From Bedellia somnulentella (taxonomy: Eukaryota; Arthropoda; Insecta; Lepidoptera; Bedelliidae), in contig OY755190.1 of NCBI GenBank assembly GCA_963576735.1, positions 7,991,695-8,055,694 of the forward strand: 64,000 nt of DNA, written 5' to 3'. Numbering within the stretch: the stretch's first letter is position 1; each line of letters starts with the position of its first letter. The notes under the pieces are model-generated. The model ran no database searches and was not told where the DNA came from. It worked only from the letters and a program-made list of their open reading frames with translations. Both the position numbers and the translations under genes were made by a program. Shown one piece after another: positions 21,091 through 31,821 of this stretch.

Positions 21091-21815
21091 AGGGTTCCGT
21101 AGCCAAATGGCAAAAACAGGACCCTTATAGATTCGTCATGTCGTCCGTCCGTATGTATGTCACAGCCAGTTTATTCCGAAACTATAAGAACTACATTATT
21201 GAAAATTGGTGCGTCGATGTATTCTGTAAACTGCATTAAGATTTTAAAATAAAATCTGAAAAAAAAACCAAAATTTTTAGGGTTCCCCATACATAGAACT
21301 GAAACTCAAATTTTTTTTTCATCAAACCTATACGTGTGGGGTATCTATCAAAAGGTATTTGAAAATGATGTTGAGGTTTCTTATATCATTTTTTTCAAAA
21401 CTGAATAGTTTGCGCGAGAGACTTTTCCAAAGTGGTAAAATGTTGCCCCCCCCCCGTAACTTCTAAAGTATGGGCATGATAAAACTGAAAAAAATATATG
21501 ATGTGTATTACTATACAAACTACTAACGAAAATTGGTTTGAATGAGATCTAGCCAGTAGTTCTATTTTTAAACGTCATAAATCAAATAGCTTACCTAATT
21601 TATTAATTTCACTGAAATATATAACAATAATTTTACTATCACAGGCCCTACGCATAAAACGTGAACCATTGTATTCTTATAGTAAATAGTGATAAGTAAA
21701 TAACATTTTAAACTAAACATTTTAAACTTGTATATTACTATGTTACCTACCTGCTCCTAGTGCTGCTACGGAACCCTTCATTAGCGAGTCCATCTCGCTC
21801 TTGGCCGCTTTTTGA
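21090..21815 (+). repeat. TAGGGTTCCGTA-type lepidopteran repeat, about 725 bp
   Basis: It starts TTTAGGGTTCCGTAGCCAAA, continues through ATTCGTCATGTCGTCCG, a ten-C run at 21446-21455 and TAGTTTGCGCGAGAGA, and ends TACGGAACCCTTCATTAGCG with CTTGGCCGCTTTTTG. The start (AGGGTTCCGTA) and the sequence near the end (TACGGAACCCT) are inverted. I recognise this as a repeat common in moth and butterfly genomes. It has no open frame of note, and its transposition class is not settled by what is seen here. Confidence 0.8.
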
Positions 21816-22817
21816 GATTTGGGGAAGTGAGTTGTCAAATGAATGATAGCAGGCTGTTGTGCGCCTGCTGTTCGTTCACGGAGTTGTTCCGCCTAGTGGA
21901 ACCTCTCGAAGGTTGGTGTTCGTTGGAGAACAATAATAACAGATCTTCTTGTTGCGACTTGTTTTATTGCTTGAAACTGTATTATTATAATGAATATACA
22001 ATATAATATATTGACTTAAGGAAATAAATCGCTTCTCTTCCTCTCCGTGTCTTCTTGTGGTAAATGAGATAAAAAAATATATTGTCGTATGTAAGCAATT
22101 TTTTTACCTCTACACCTCGTTTAAATTTGTCATCTGAATTCAATATAATGGGAAATATATCAGACACGAGTCCGACTGATTTAAAACGGTCAAATAAAGT
22201 ACAAAATCAACATGCTCTTTACTCCATCATCGTTCCGACCCTTGCAAATAAAACTCCACACCAATTCATTTCGACTGAAACAATTAATGATAATGAAAGC
22301 CTACTTCATTTGGCACCCGCTTTAATGATTCTATATAGCAGCTGCTCGATAAATCAGTCCAGTAATTATCATTTTAAATCATGCACAGCTGCACAATGTA
22401 ACATGGGGATTATGTTATATTTTAACCATGTTACAATCATTAGTATCCGAATATTTTCCATTATATTGTAAGTATTTCAATTTATCAAATGCTGGTACAA
22501 GATGACTAGAGCAAAGGCCAAACGCTCGAGGCTTAGTCGTGATTGCAAAATACGGCCGTGGATAGAAATTGGTTTTTTCATAAATATTTTAGAGATGGAG
22601 AATAAAACTAACTCTTATTGGTCTGTCGGTTAGAGTGTTCGGTTAACGATCTGAATCTCTCGTGTTATATTCCCGAGGCTCAAAATCATCAGTTTAAGGA
22701 CAAAAGAAAAATTTCTATGGATCATAGGTCGGGGTTTTCAAAAAAATTTAGAATCGTTTAGAAAATGCGATAAATACAAATTGATTAAATAATAGAATAT
22801 AAATAATAATATAATAC
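21816..22817. other. No gene recognised
   Basis: It contains a 129-codon open frame at 22082-22471 with AT-biased codons and no motif, which I do not call. A weak tRNA-like stretch is at 22611-22680 (GGTTAGAGTGTTCGGTTAAC) without a good B box. Confidence 0.4.
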
Positions 22818-24990
22818 ATTACATACATACATACATATTCTCACGCCGTTAGTTCCCATTGGGGTAGGCAGAGACTATCGATCGCCACTTTGTACGATCC
22901 TGGCAAACCTCTCTGGCTTCGTTTACATCCATCAATCTTTTCATACATGCTCTTTTATTCTTCATACTGCGGACACCTGCCTTTTTGAGCACATTTTCTA
23001 TTTGATCCAAATGTGTCCTCCGAGGTCGTCCTCTACTAACATTACCTTCCACATTGGCTCTATATATCTCTTTTACCAATTTACTGTCATCCATCCTCTC
23101 TATGTGCCCAAACCATCTCAACATTCCTTTTTCTATCTTTCTTACAATATCATCTTTTACACCACACCTTTCACGAATCACATCATTCCTCACACGATCA
23201 CATAACCTTACATTACACACTTTTCTGAGGGATCTCATTTCTACTGCATTCACTCTACTTTCATGCTTCTTCTGCCACACCCAACATTCACTGCCATACA
23301 TAAGCGTAGGAACGAGGACAGCATCATGCACAGCCATTCGGGCCTTTTCAGACACCGACTGACTAGACATTAGACTATCCAGTGCTCCATTTACCGCATT
23401 ACCCTTTTTCACTCTTCTCTCGATATCTTCATCACACTTTCCATCCCTAGTAAACAAACTTCCCAAATATACAAACTCTTTCACTTGTTCCACTTTCTTA
23501 CCATTAATCTCAATCACGCATTCGGTCATATTCACCTCTCTTTCAAAAACCATAGTTTTTGTTTTATCCACATTCACCCTCATTCCCTTTTTTTCAAAAG
23601 ACGCACATGCAATATTCATCATCTCTTGCAGCTCTTCCACCGATGATGCAAGTAGCACTTGATCGTCGGCATATAAGAGGCATTTAATGATGAATCCACC
23701 CATTCTCAATCCATAATCACTTTCACGCAACTCTGTTAAACAGTCATCCATGAACAAATTGAAGAGCCACGGGGAAGCTACACAACCCTGTCGGACACCC
23801 CGAGAGATCCCGAACCAGTCAGTATTTTCCCCGTTTACTCTCACACATGCACTGGAATCCTCATAGAGTGATACAAGTGCACGTATAAGTCGACTCCCCA
23901 AACCGAACTTGGATAACACCTCCCATAAACACTTTCTTACCACCCTATCATACGCCTTCTCTAAATCAATGAAGGAGCAATACACCTTTCGGTTCTTAGC
24001 TAAGAACTTTTCGGTGATGCTCCTTAAAGAGAAGATTTGGTCCATACATCCCATTCCCTTTCTAAATCCTGCTTGCACATCCCAAATTTTATCATCCGTT
24101 TCATTCATCACTCTTTCAATCAAAACCTTTGCATACAATTTACCGACAATGCTGAGTAGGCTAATTCCACGGTAGTTTCTAGCCTCCTGGTGTGACCCCT
24201 TTCCTTTATGTAAAGGCACAATTACCGCTTTGCACCAGTCTTGTGGCACTTTGCCACTCGACCAGCATTTTTGGAAAAGGAAGTACAACCAGGAAGCCAC
24301 CACCCCTTTACCAGCCCTCAGCATTTCAGTGTTTATCCTGTCATACCCTGCCGCTTCCCCTAGTTTCATACTTTTCATTGCTTTCATTATTTCTTCCATA
24401 CTGATCTCACTGTCACTAAAGTCACCCATAACGTCGTTCCAATCAACATTACTGCCGATTGGCGAAGAAATGGATGTATCCTCTTTTTCAAAGAGTCCCT
24501 CAAAATAGTTCTTCCATACTCGTCTTATGCTACTTTCATCCGTCGCCAATTCACCCTGTTCATCTCTCACAACATTCACTCTCGTGTTTTGGGAAACTCC
24601 CTTTTCTTTCCGGATATATTTCCAGAACAACTTTTGGTTATTCCGGAAATTATCGGAGAGTTTCCTCCCACACCATTCTATCAGATCACGCTTTTTCTTT
24701 TCTATTTTCTTCTTAACCTCATTCTTAACTCTCTTATATTCATCTTCACTATTCTTCACTACATCATCTTTTACTCTCGCATCCATTCGTTTACTAGCTT
24801 TAATCGCTAGTAAATCTAACCAAGCTTTCTTCTTATCTCCAACTGCCTCTTTCACATCTTTATCCCACCAACTTGTTGGTGGTCTATTTGTTCTTTTACT
24901 CAATCCACATACTTCCGTCGCACATTCAACCATTGACGATTTGAGCACATCCCATACTTCTTCTATTTCCATTTCATCACATTAGTGCTG
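22818..24990 (-). mobile_element. RTE-clade LINE, 5'-truncated, RT frame intact
   Basis: The 3' end on the - strand is CGGCGTGAGAATATGTATGT, a (TATG)n tail reached only about 20 bp after the stop codon. A very short 3' UTR with a microsatellite tail is typical of RTE elements. The 5' break is at about 24990, where an in-frame TAA precedes the first ATG. The endonuclease half is missing. Confidence 0.9.
22849..24972 (-). CDS. RTE reverse transcriptase (endonuclease part missing)
   Basis: 707 residues without internal stops. Order: a basic, coiled N-terminal linker (KKKIEKKKRDLIEW); the RT with GEAAGYDRINTEML, NYRGISLLSIVGKLYAKV, FRKGMGCMDQIFSL, SFIDLEKAYDRV (first Asp), GVRQGCVASPWLFNLFMDD and LLYADDQVLLASS (catalytic pair); then the RTE C-terminal segment with LRWFGHIERMDD, SRGRPRRTHLDQIE and REVCQDRTKW, ending AYPNGN at the stop. 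A complete RTE protein is near 1000 residues, so the N-terminal endonuclease is lost. The closest annotation I know is the Heliconius RTE family. It is the probable driver of SINE-A, which shares its 3' tail. Confidence 0.9.
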   Translation of the reverse strand: MEIEEVWDVLKSSMVECATEVCGLSKRTNRPPTSWWDKDVKEAVGDKKKAWLDLLAIKASKRMDARVKDDVVKNSEDEYKRVKNEVKKKIEKKKRDLIEWCGRKLSDNFRNNQKLFWKYIRKEKGVSQNTRVNVVRDEQGELATDESSIRRVWKNYFEGLFEKEDTSISSPIGSNVDWNDVMGDFSDSEISMEEIMKAMKSMKLGEAAGYDRINTEMLRAGKGVVASWLYFLFQKCWSSGKVPQDWCKAVIVPLHKGKGSHQEARNYRGISLLSIVGKLYAKVLIERVMNETDDKIWDVQAGFRKGMGCMDQIFSLRSITEKFLAKNRKVYCSFIDLEKAYDRVVRKCLWEVLSKFGLGSRLIRALVSLYEDSSACVRVNGENTDWFGISRGVRQGCVASPWLFNLFMDDCLTELRESDYGLRMGGFIIKCLLYADDQVLLASSVEELQEMMNIACASFEKKGMRVNVDKTKTMVFEREVNMTECVIEINGKKVEQVKEFVYLGSLFTRDGKCDEDIERRVKKGNAVNGALDSLMSSQSVSEKARMAVHDAVLVPTLMYGSECWVWQKKHESRVNAVEMRSLRKVCNVRLCDRVRNDVIRERCGVKDDIVRKIEKGMLRWFGHIERMDDSKLVKEIYRANVEGNVSRGRPRRTHLDQIENVLKKAGVRSMKNKRACMKRLMDVNEAREVCQDRTKWRSIVSAYPNGN

Positions 24991-25091
24991 TGCTTTACAT
25001 ATACTCGTAAAGCAAGCAAATCCATTTACTCTGTGTAATAATTTATTTTATTTGTTTTACATTAGATTAGGCAAAAATAACGATACTTTAT

Positions 25092-25457
25092 AAACATAAC
25101 ATAAACGTTCACGGCGTTTATCCCCGAAGGGGTTGGCAGAGGTACCAATACTCCTGAACTCACATGGCAAGCGCCATCTAGTTCCCAGAGAAGGTACCCA
25201 CGTTTTGCTTAGACAGTGTACTCACGTTTTAGGGGGCAGGCCTATCGCCGTTTTGTACGAATACACTGTCACATGACTAAGTACAACTCAGCCATGTGGG
25301 TTTCCTCACGATGTTTTCCCTTACCGTTAGCAACCATGATAAATTAACCACACATATGACTTTAGAAAAGACAAATTGGTGTAGGCCCGTCACAGGATTG
25401 GAACTCACGCCCTTCTGTTTTCGGGCGGGTGTTCTACCCACTGGACTATCATGTCGC
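25092..25457 (-). repeat. SINE-B, full length
   Basis: Inverted, complete copy: tail AACATAACATAAACGTTCAC, core GGTTTCCTCACGATGTTTTC, and a tRNA-like head ending TCATGTCGC. The head's B box (GAGTTCCAATCC on the - strand) has one change from GTTCAAATCC. Confidence 0.9.
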
Positions 25458-25885
25458 ATACTTTATAAATAAATGCTTAATATAACTCGGAATGAGCTGT
25501 GCATATACAGAGAAAGGATGTTTTGAATGTATGTTCGTTGCATTTGTATTGTGTGAGAAACAACATAACATACAAAATATTGAACGCGATAGCACATAAT
25601 TTCCTAGAATATTAACTCGGATTTTTTAATATGTATAATTACTACTCTGATTAGATTCCTCCTACCGAAATGATAGGGGTTATAAAAACCTTTCTCAAAC
25701 ATTGGTCTATATATAGTATTGATAAAAATTAAAGTACATACAATCAAATAAATAATAATTGTACGAATCTTTTCACAAAATAAGAGTAGTTCAGCTTCAT
25801 CTATCTTCTATACTATAATAAGACTGTACCGAGGTCGAAACTGTACATTGAAGAAAAAAATAATAAAAAGCGGGGGAATATTGAT
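25458..25885. other. No gene recognised
   Basis: AT-rich spacer without recognisable features. Confidence 0.5.
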
Positions 25886-26008
25886 AAAGAAAGGAAAGAA
25901 AAATTTTGACACAGGCGGGAATCGAACCCACGACCTCGGGTATACGCCCCTGTCGCTCTGCCAATTGAGCTACCGTGCCAGTGCGAAATTCTTCAATCCT
26001 TTGTTTCT
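25886..26008 (-). repeat. SINE-C, full-length inverted copy
   Basis: On the - strand it reads GCACGGTAGCTCAATTGGCA (A box), GGTCGTGGGTTCGATTCCCG (B box), then TGTCAAAATTTTTCTTTCC. The sequence upstream of the tRNA-like part (GAAACAAAGGATTGAAGAAT) also matches the copy at position 1. The acceptor-stem halves no longer pair fully. Confidence 0.75.
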
Positions 26009-26119
26009 TTTACACTTTTAAGTAGTGTTTGCGTTCCCTACCTCCGAACTTTTTTACAAATTCGGAAGGCCACTTGTCTACGTAAGGCGACGGGGTAAGC
26101 GTCAGGGACGTAGTTTGCT

Positions 26120-26368
26120 GTGTAGTGTCGGCATAGAATAGCACTACCCCATTTCTTCCGGTGGGTGTACGTAAGAGGCGACTAACGGTATTGGGGCTTT
26201 TAAGGGATTTTTGGGCGATGCGGTTGGAGACTCATTACCAACAACCTTTATTCTACCATCTTTTCCCCACTCAACTTCCAAAAGTGGCTGAGGAATAGTA
26301 ATTCCTTAGCTCTGGCTACCCCTTCTAGGGATTTATAGCCGTGAGTATATGTATGTATGTATGTATAA
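26120..26368 (+). repeat. SINE-A, full-length reference copy
   Basis: It runs GTGTAGTGTCGGCATAGAAT, CCATTTCTTCCGGTGGGTGT, GTAAGAGGCGACTAACGG, GGGCGATGCGGTTGGAGAC, CCACTCAACTTCCAAAAGTG, CTCTGGCTACCCCTTCTAGG, CCGTGAGTATATGTATGTAT. The GGTTGGAGAC stretch corresponds to a Pol III B box, which is perfect (GGTTCGAGACC) in the copy at 41262. Confidence 0.85.
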
Positions 26369-26979
26369 TATTTATAAGCCCAAATAAATCCAGATTTGTT
26401 AACTGCACTAAAAATATTTAGAAAATACTATTCATTATAGTAAAAGAAATATTATTCCTTCTTAGATCTGGAACAGCCACATAACATATTATCTATCTTA
26501 TTTGATTAAAGCTAAAAATAGACAATGATAAAACTATAGCATATCGATCATCCTTATAAAAACGACGTTGAGAGAGTGACCTCTCCAAAACAATTCCAAG
26601 TTCATAATGTCAACAGCTACCCGTATCAAAGAATCGACAAAGTGTTACAAAGTCTTAGAAACTTGTGGGCAAACCAACATTTTCGGTCTAACTTGCCACG
26701 TCCACTTTTTATGGGAATACTATTCTCAATCATCATAAATAGTACCAGAAATGTATTTAAACTATTACCTTGTTAAACTGTGCCTTCATTTCAGTTAAAA
26801 GTAAAAAAAAATATATTCAGCCCCTTATAATGATACAACCATTTTTTTTTTCAAATAAATTATATATGTAATGAGAGCCTAATAGGCTAAAGCATAAAGC
26901 TCTATTACACGCACTTAAAACAAGTAACGAATTATGAAAATTGATCAACGTATGAAATTTCTGCTGTGTAGTTTCGGCT
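26369..26979. other. No gene recognised
   Basis: AT-rich spacer. The frame 26576-26776 has no motif. Confidence 0.45.
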
Positions 26980-27246
26980 CTGCTGTGTAGTGTCGGCTTA
27001 GAACAGCACTACCCCATTTTTTTCTGGTGGGTGTACGTAAGAGGCGACTAACAGGATTGGGGCTTTTAAGGATTTTTGGGTGATGCGGTTGGAGACCAAT
27101 CACCAACAACCTTTATTTTACCATCTTTTCCCCACTTAACTTTTCAAAACTTAACTTTCCTAAAGTGGCTGAGGGATTTTTAACTCCTTAGCTCTGGCTA
27201 CCCCTTCTAGGGATTTATAGCCGTAAGTATGTTATGTATGTTTGTA
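26963..27246 (+). repeat. SINE-A copy with duplicated head and internal repeat
   Basis: The first 17 bases of the head (GCTGTGTAGTTTCGGCT) appear twice in tandem (26963 and 26980), and AACTTTTC/AACTTTCC is doubled at about 27138-27160. Otherwise it is a full copy ending GCCGTAAGTATGTTATGTAT. Confidence 0.8.
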
Positions 27247-27430
27247 TGAAATTTCTTGGTTAATACTTATTATGGCCAATATTCAAACTCAACTCAAAAT
27301 CAAAACAGTTTCTTCGTATAACAATAGTACTATGGGGATGCCCTATTAAAAAATTCACAGATTTAAATCATTTTTGAATGCTACCACGGTTAATTTACTG
27401 CATTATTTGATACTTTCGCGATAAATATTA

Positions 27431-27773
27431 ATAAACATAAACGTTCACGGGTTGGCAGAGGTACCAATACTTATGAACAACGTGACAGCGCTACCTAGTG
27501 TCTTAAGTAGGTACCCACGTTTTGCTTAGACAGTGTACTCACGTGATAGGGAGCAGGCCTATTGCCGTTTTGTATGTCACACTGTCTTATGGCAAAGTAC
27601 AACTCGGCCACGTGGGTTTCCTCACGATGTGTTCCCTCACCGTTAACCACCATGATAAATTAACCACACATATGACTTAAGAAATGACAAATTGGTGTAG
27701 GCTTGACCAGGGATTTGAACTCACGCCTGTCCGTTTACAGGCGGGTGTTCTACCTATTGGACTATCATGTCGT
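27431..27773 (-). repeat. SINE-B, near full length
   Basis: Inverted copy with tail AATAAACATAAACGTTCACG (a block of about 20 bp after it is deleted), core GTGGGTTTCCTCACGATGTG, and head ending GGACTATCATGTCG. Confidence 0.88.
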
Positions 27774-29296
27774 CAACCATTAATAAAACTTCTAAAAACA
27801 CACTAGTATTAAGAAAACATAGAAACGAAGAGTCACGTCTAAATTGATGTGAGCACAAAAGTACTTCTGAGAAGTAGGTGTCATTGAGACCGGTTTTATT
27901 TCACGAACGGTATTTGTACAAACGGTCTCGAGGCACCGCAATCAATAGTCCTCGACTTGATCTGTTTTCTAACGGAAGTCGAGACCACTGGTTTTAGACT
28001 TATTCGATTTATGTAGTTTTACACTTTTTACGAAGCATTTTGTGATTTTTAGGTCAATTTACGTCCTGAAACTTTGTGCTAAGTAATTTTATGGTACATT
28101 GCAATTTTCTCAGTATCTGAAATTTAAAATTAGAAATGCTAAGTTGTGCTAAAATTTAAATGGAGCCAAAACCGTTATTATATTCGATCCAAGTGTCAAT
28201 TAATAACCCATATTTTTCCATGCATTATTTCTGGATTGACTATCTAAAAGGGATTTTTTTTTTAAATTCTATCGATACAATTTATGCTGCTTGTGTACAA
28301 ATAGCTTCAAACCCATACAAAATTGGACTAGTTCCTCGACCGTTCTCTAAGAATTCAAATATTTCTAATAGATTTTTTATTAATTTTATATTATTAAACA
28401 TACTTATAAGTTATTTTCCTCAAAAGCTGATGTATATTATTCTAAACTACCGGTTGTAGCCTGGTTAAAGTTATGTAAAATAATATTTTGTATAGTTGTA
28501 AAAGTTATAAAAAAATAGTCTAGAGTACGTTTGTTATTATTCAATTGGCTTACACGTTGTTGGCAATAATTAACAGGATACATTACAAATCCCATCATCT
28601 CTATACAACACAAATTCACGTAATCCTACCTAAGCCGTAAGAGGGATAATAAGAGGTCCCCTTATTTACTAAACAATAGTCTCAAGACACCGAGTTATAA
28701 AGGAAATGGGCAGCGGGTTGGAACTTTGTCTATTTAAGTTGTTTGTAATGTGGTAAAGGTTTGCCAAAACTTTTTCGTTCCATCTTTTGTAGTTATACAC
28801 AAGTTCAGTTCTTGTTTAGTTTGAGTTTATTTGAGTGTTTTACTTCGGCTTAATAATCGATAGGAGCCCAATCAACCGTGATAAAGATGAAGTTTACGCA
28901 TTATTCAAAACTTTTCCATTTGAAAACTAAAAAAAATAGATTTTCGAAGTCTTTGAGCTCTTGGAGTTATACTGATTTATATTCATTTGCATTTTCAGGT
29001 TTAATCATGATAAAAATACTGCGTAGTTTAAAATTTTGTATGAAAATCCACCTTTCTCCGTATACATGTTTAAATTATAGTAACAAACGGGTACGTTAAT
29101 ACGATTTTATTTAAACAAAAAGGACGGATTAATAATGAAGTATGTGTAAATTGGCAAAAAATGAAGATGCATAGGTTTAATTATTACTTAGGTTAGTCAA
29201 TGTGTCTTTGTTTCATAATAATTGTCCTCCTTTTGCAACAAAACTAAATGTAACAATATCTACAGTGCTATTTGTGGGATTTCACAGTTCACATTA
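27774..29296. other. No gene recognised
   Basis: AT-rich. A stretch near 27880-27985 has repeated GAGACC/CTCGACTT words and could be a decayed repeat. The frame at 28160-28459 (99 codons) is AT-driven and without motif. Confidence 0.4.
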
Positions 29297-29434
29297 CACA
29301 CATACATACACTCATGTACTCACGGTCATAAATCCCAAAAAGGGGTAGCCAGAGCTGCAGAGATAGAAATTCCTCAGTCACATTTGGAAGTTGATAGGGG
29401 ATACGATGGTAGAAATAAAGCATCGTTGGTGATG
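29297..29434 (-). repeat. SINE-A copy, 3' half only
   Basis: Inverted: TACTCACGGTCATAAATCCC, AAGGGGTAGCCAGAGCTG, TTCCTCAGTCACATTTGGAA, ending GCATCGTTGGTGATGGAC. Confidence 0.7.
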
Positions 29435-29460
29435 GACTAAATTTGATTTATAATAATTTT

Positions 29461-30040
29461 ATGAAATAAATATTTTTTAACAAAAAGTAAACCGACTTCA
29501 TACTTGAAAATCCCCCGAATAAAAAACAATCAAGTACTAAAAAGAAAAAAATAAGTTTTTTTATTAATTATGAGTACTGTAATTAATAGCTTAGGAATTT
29601 CTTTATTCCACACGCGTCAGTTCAACCTACCTAAATCGTAAAATTCTCTTAAATTAATTTGTGAGCCGATGCCAGCCTGCGTGATAATTGATAATAATAA
29701 GTGTGTATTTCGTACATATATAGATACACAATGATACCTACATGGTATGGTAGGCGATAGATAAATATTGTTTAGATTGTAATAATCAGAGATAGATAGT
29801 AGGGTGAATTTAGTTTTGTTTGACTGGCACCGACTCAAAAATTAATTTAAGAGAATTTTAAGATTTAGATAGGTTGAACTGACGCGTGTGGAACAAAGAA
29901 AGTCCTAAGCTATTAATTACAGTACTCATATTTAATAAAAAAACTTATATCTTACTTTTTAGTACTTGATTGTTTATTATTCTTGGGATTTTTCAACTAT
30001 GAAGTCGGTTTTCTATTTGTTTAAAAATATTTTATTTTAC
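29461..30040. mobile_element. Foldback element with inverted arms of about 200 bp
   Basis: The left arm (29461-29668) holds ACCGACTTCATACTTGAAAA, CAATCAAGTACTAAAAAG, GAGTACTGTAATTAATAGCT and CACACGCGTCAGTTCAACCT. The reverse complement of 29838-30040 contains the same words in the same order with few changes. The loop of about 170 bp continues the symmetry briefly (GAGCCGATGCCAG against CTGGCACCGACTC). There is no coding sequence. The GAAGTCGGTT end recurs at about 30940-30957. The target duplication was not resolved. Confidence 0.8.
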
Positions 30041-30263
30041 GAGTTTTTGAGATGGGTATACCTGGCAAAGATGCCTCTCAGATGAGGAAACGACGGTTAC
30101 TGTATTCTTCTTTGTATTTCCGGTATTTCTTTTATTGTACGAATTGAAGATTTTGGCATATTGCACAGTATTAAATAAGCTCAACCATATGTAACTTTAC
30201 ATTGTTCTTGAAATCCCTCAAAAGGCGATGGTCTACAATTCTACACCTTGGCTCAAAAAAGAC

Positions 30264-30445
30264 TCAAATATTCACACCGAATATCCCGAAGGGGGTTAGC
30301 AGAGGTACTAATACTTCTGAACATCACGTGACATTTTCACCTGTTGTTCAGAGTACCCACGATTTGCTTGGACAGTGTTCTCACGTGATACAGGGCAGGC
30401 CTATCGGCGTTTTGAACAAATAAACTGTCACATGATTGTGAGTTT
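30264..30445 (-). repeat. SINE-B copy, 3' part
   Basis: Inverted: ATTCACACCGAATATCCCGA, GTTAGCAGAGGTACTAATAC, CATCACGTGACATTTTCACC, and AAACTGTCACATGATTGTGA where it breaks off. Confidence 0.8.
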
Positions 30446-30960
30446 CGACCGCCCCCTCGATTTCCTGGGATCCCATCATCAGATTCTGATCTCATGGTGC
30501 TTTCTCGGTACGGTAACAATAACCTAACAAAAGAAATGTTTAGTGAACCTGTACTTCTCCTGCATAAAAGCTACGAAGAGGAGTATAAATCTATATAGAA
30601 TGTTGAAAGAACTATTTCCTAACTTCTAGTGATTGAGGACCTAAACCTTTCATCATCAGCTCAGCAGCATAATATTATGATTTTCAGAAGCAATTGCCAA
30701 TATAACTTCAGAAAATATGTAAAACGTGTTACATTTGCCTATAAAATTTGAGGGTTCCCCTCGATTTCTCCAGGATCCCATCATAAGACCCTGATATCCT
30801 CATCATGGTATCATTCCGGAAGTATTTTCTTTCTAACTAAAAAAAATTATCAAAATCGTTTCATAAATGGCAAAGTAATCGGTGTACAAACATAAAAAAA
30901 AATAAAAAAATATACGTGTCGAATTGAGAACCCTCCTTTTTTTGAAGTCGGTTAAAAAAC
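30446..30960 (+). repeat. Repeat with GATTTC(TC)CAGGATCCCATCAT motif, ending GAAGTCGGTTAAAAA
   Basis: Two similar blocks occur (CCCTCGATTTCCTGGGATCC at about 30453 and CCCCTCGATTTCTCCAGGAT at about 30757). The end is ACCCTCCTTTTTTTGAAGTC then GGTTAAAAAACAC. I recognise the combination as a common lepidopteran repeat of uncertain class. It is non-coding. Confidence 0.55.
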
Positions 30961-31695
30961 ACAATTTAGACTTCAATACCAGAATTAACGAAAATAGGCC
31001 AATTATTTTTGTTCATGTTTGATATCTTACTTTTATAAGCAATGTTTTATTTAAAGCACTATGTTGAAAGAATTCTATTTTTAAGACTCCAAAACCCGAG
31101 AATGAACTTCATTTAAGAAGTCAGCAGTCTTCCAGTTTGGTTTTCATAAATATCAACGATTCTGATCCTTATTCCTTTTCTAGAATTCATACATTTTGGC
31201 TCTTAGGATTGCACTGCCACTGTGAAATTTTATTTAAAACCTAATCCCACTATTGGTTCACATTTTTATAATAACTTGTTTTCATGTTTTTGATTTTATT
31301 TATTATAAAAACTTGATTAATTGCAACAAGGCTACACTCATTTTGTTAGAAACCATGAATCTAAAACAATTACGTAATATGAAAATTATAAAATGTAATT
31401 CGTGATATAACTTCTAAAATACCAAAAGTATTGATTACACTTTGAAATTTTGCTCCTGTCCAATTTTAAGATATTTAAATCTGATATTCTAGAACATTAA
31501 TTAGATTCATGAAAACAGTTGTACAACACGAAGTAATAAATGCAGAAGACTTACTGTCACAATATCAAATGTTTCACGATAAATATGCTAAATTAAAGGT
31601 TATGGCTTTGCCAATTCAAATAAAGCCTTATTAGGGAGCAATAAGATTTAAAGTGCGTGAAAGAAAATTATTTTAACTTCTGTTTATTGTTACAG
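30961..31695. other. Non-coding; upstream intron of the K2P gene likely
   Basis: AT-rich DNA ending in CTTCTGTTTATTGTTACAG at 31677-31695, a good pyrimidine tract and acceptor. This suggests an upstream 5' UTR exon outside the part I could identify. Confidence 0.5.
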
Positions 31696-31821
31696 ATCCA
31701 AGACGCTACATCAAACGAAAACAAACAAATAATGAAAATAAAAAGTAAGAAAATGAGGCACAAAAAGTACAAGAAGCGATGAAAAAGACTTATACAAAAA
31801 TGCTAGTATAAACATAGCAAA
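31696..31821 (+). promoter_or_regulatory. 5' UTR segment of the K2P channel mRNA
   Basis: It lies between the splice acceptor at 31694-31695 and the start codon at 31822. An in-frame TAG at 31804-31806 makes 31822 the first usable ATG in this frame. An A-rich leader precedes it (ATAGCAAAATG). Confidence 0.6.

Noticed and set aside
22082..22471. 129-codon open frame
   Set aside because: AT-biased, no motif, no splice or promoter context.
22611..22680. tRNA gene or SINE head
   Set aside because: An A-box-like word is present but the B box is missing.
23054..24985. Several long frames opposite the RTE reverse transcriptase, also at 34001-35753
   Set aside because: Antisense shadows of the RT coding strand, with Ser/Phe/Thr-rich nonsense translations.
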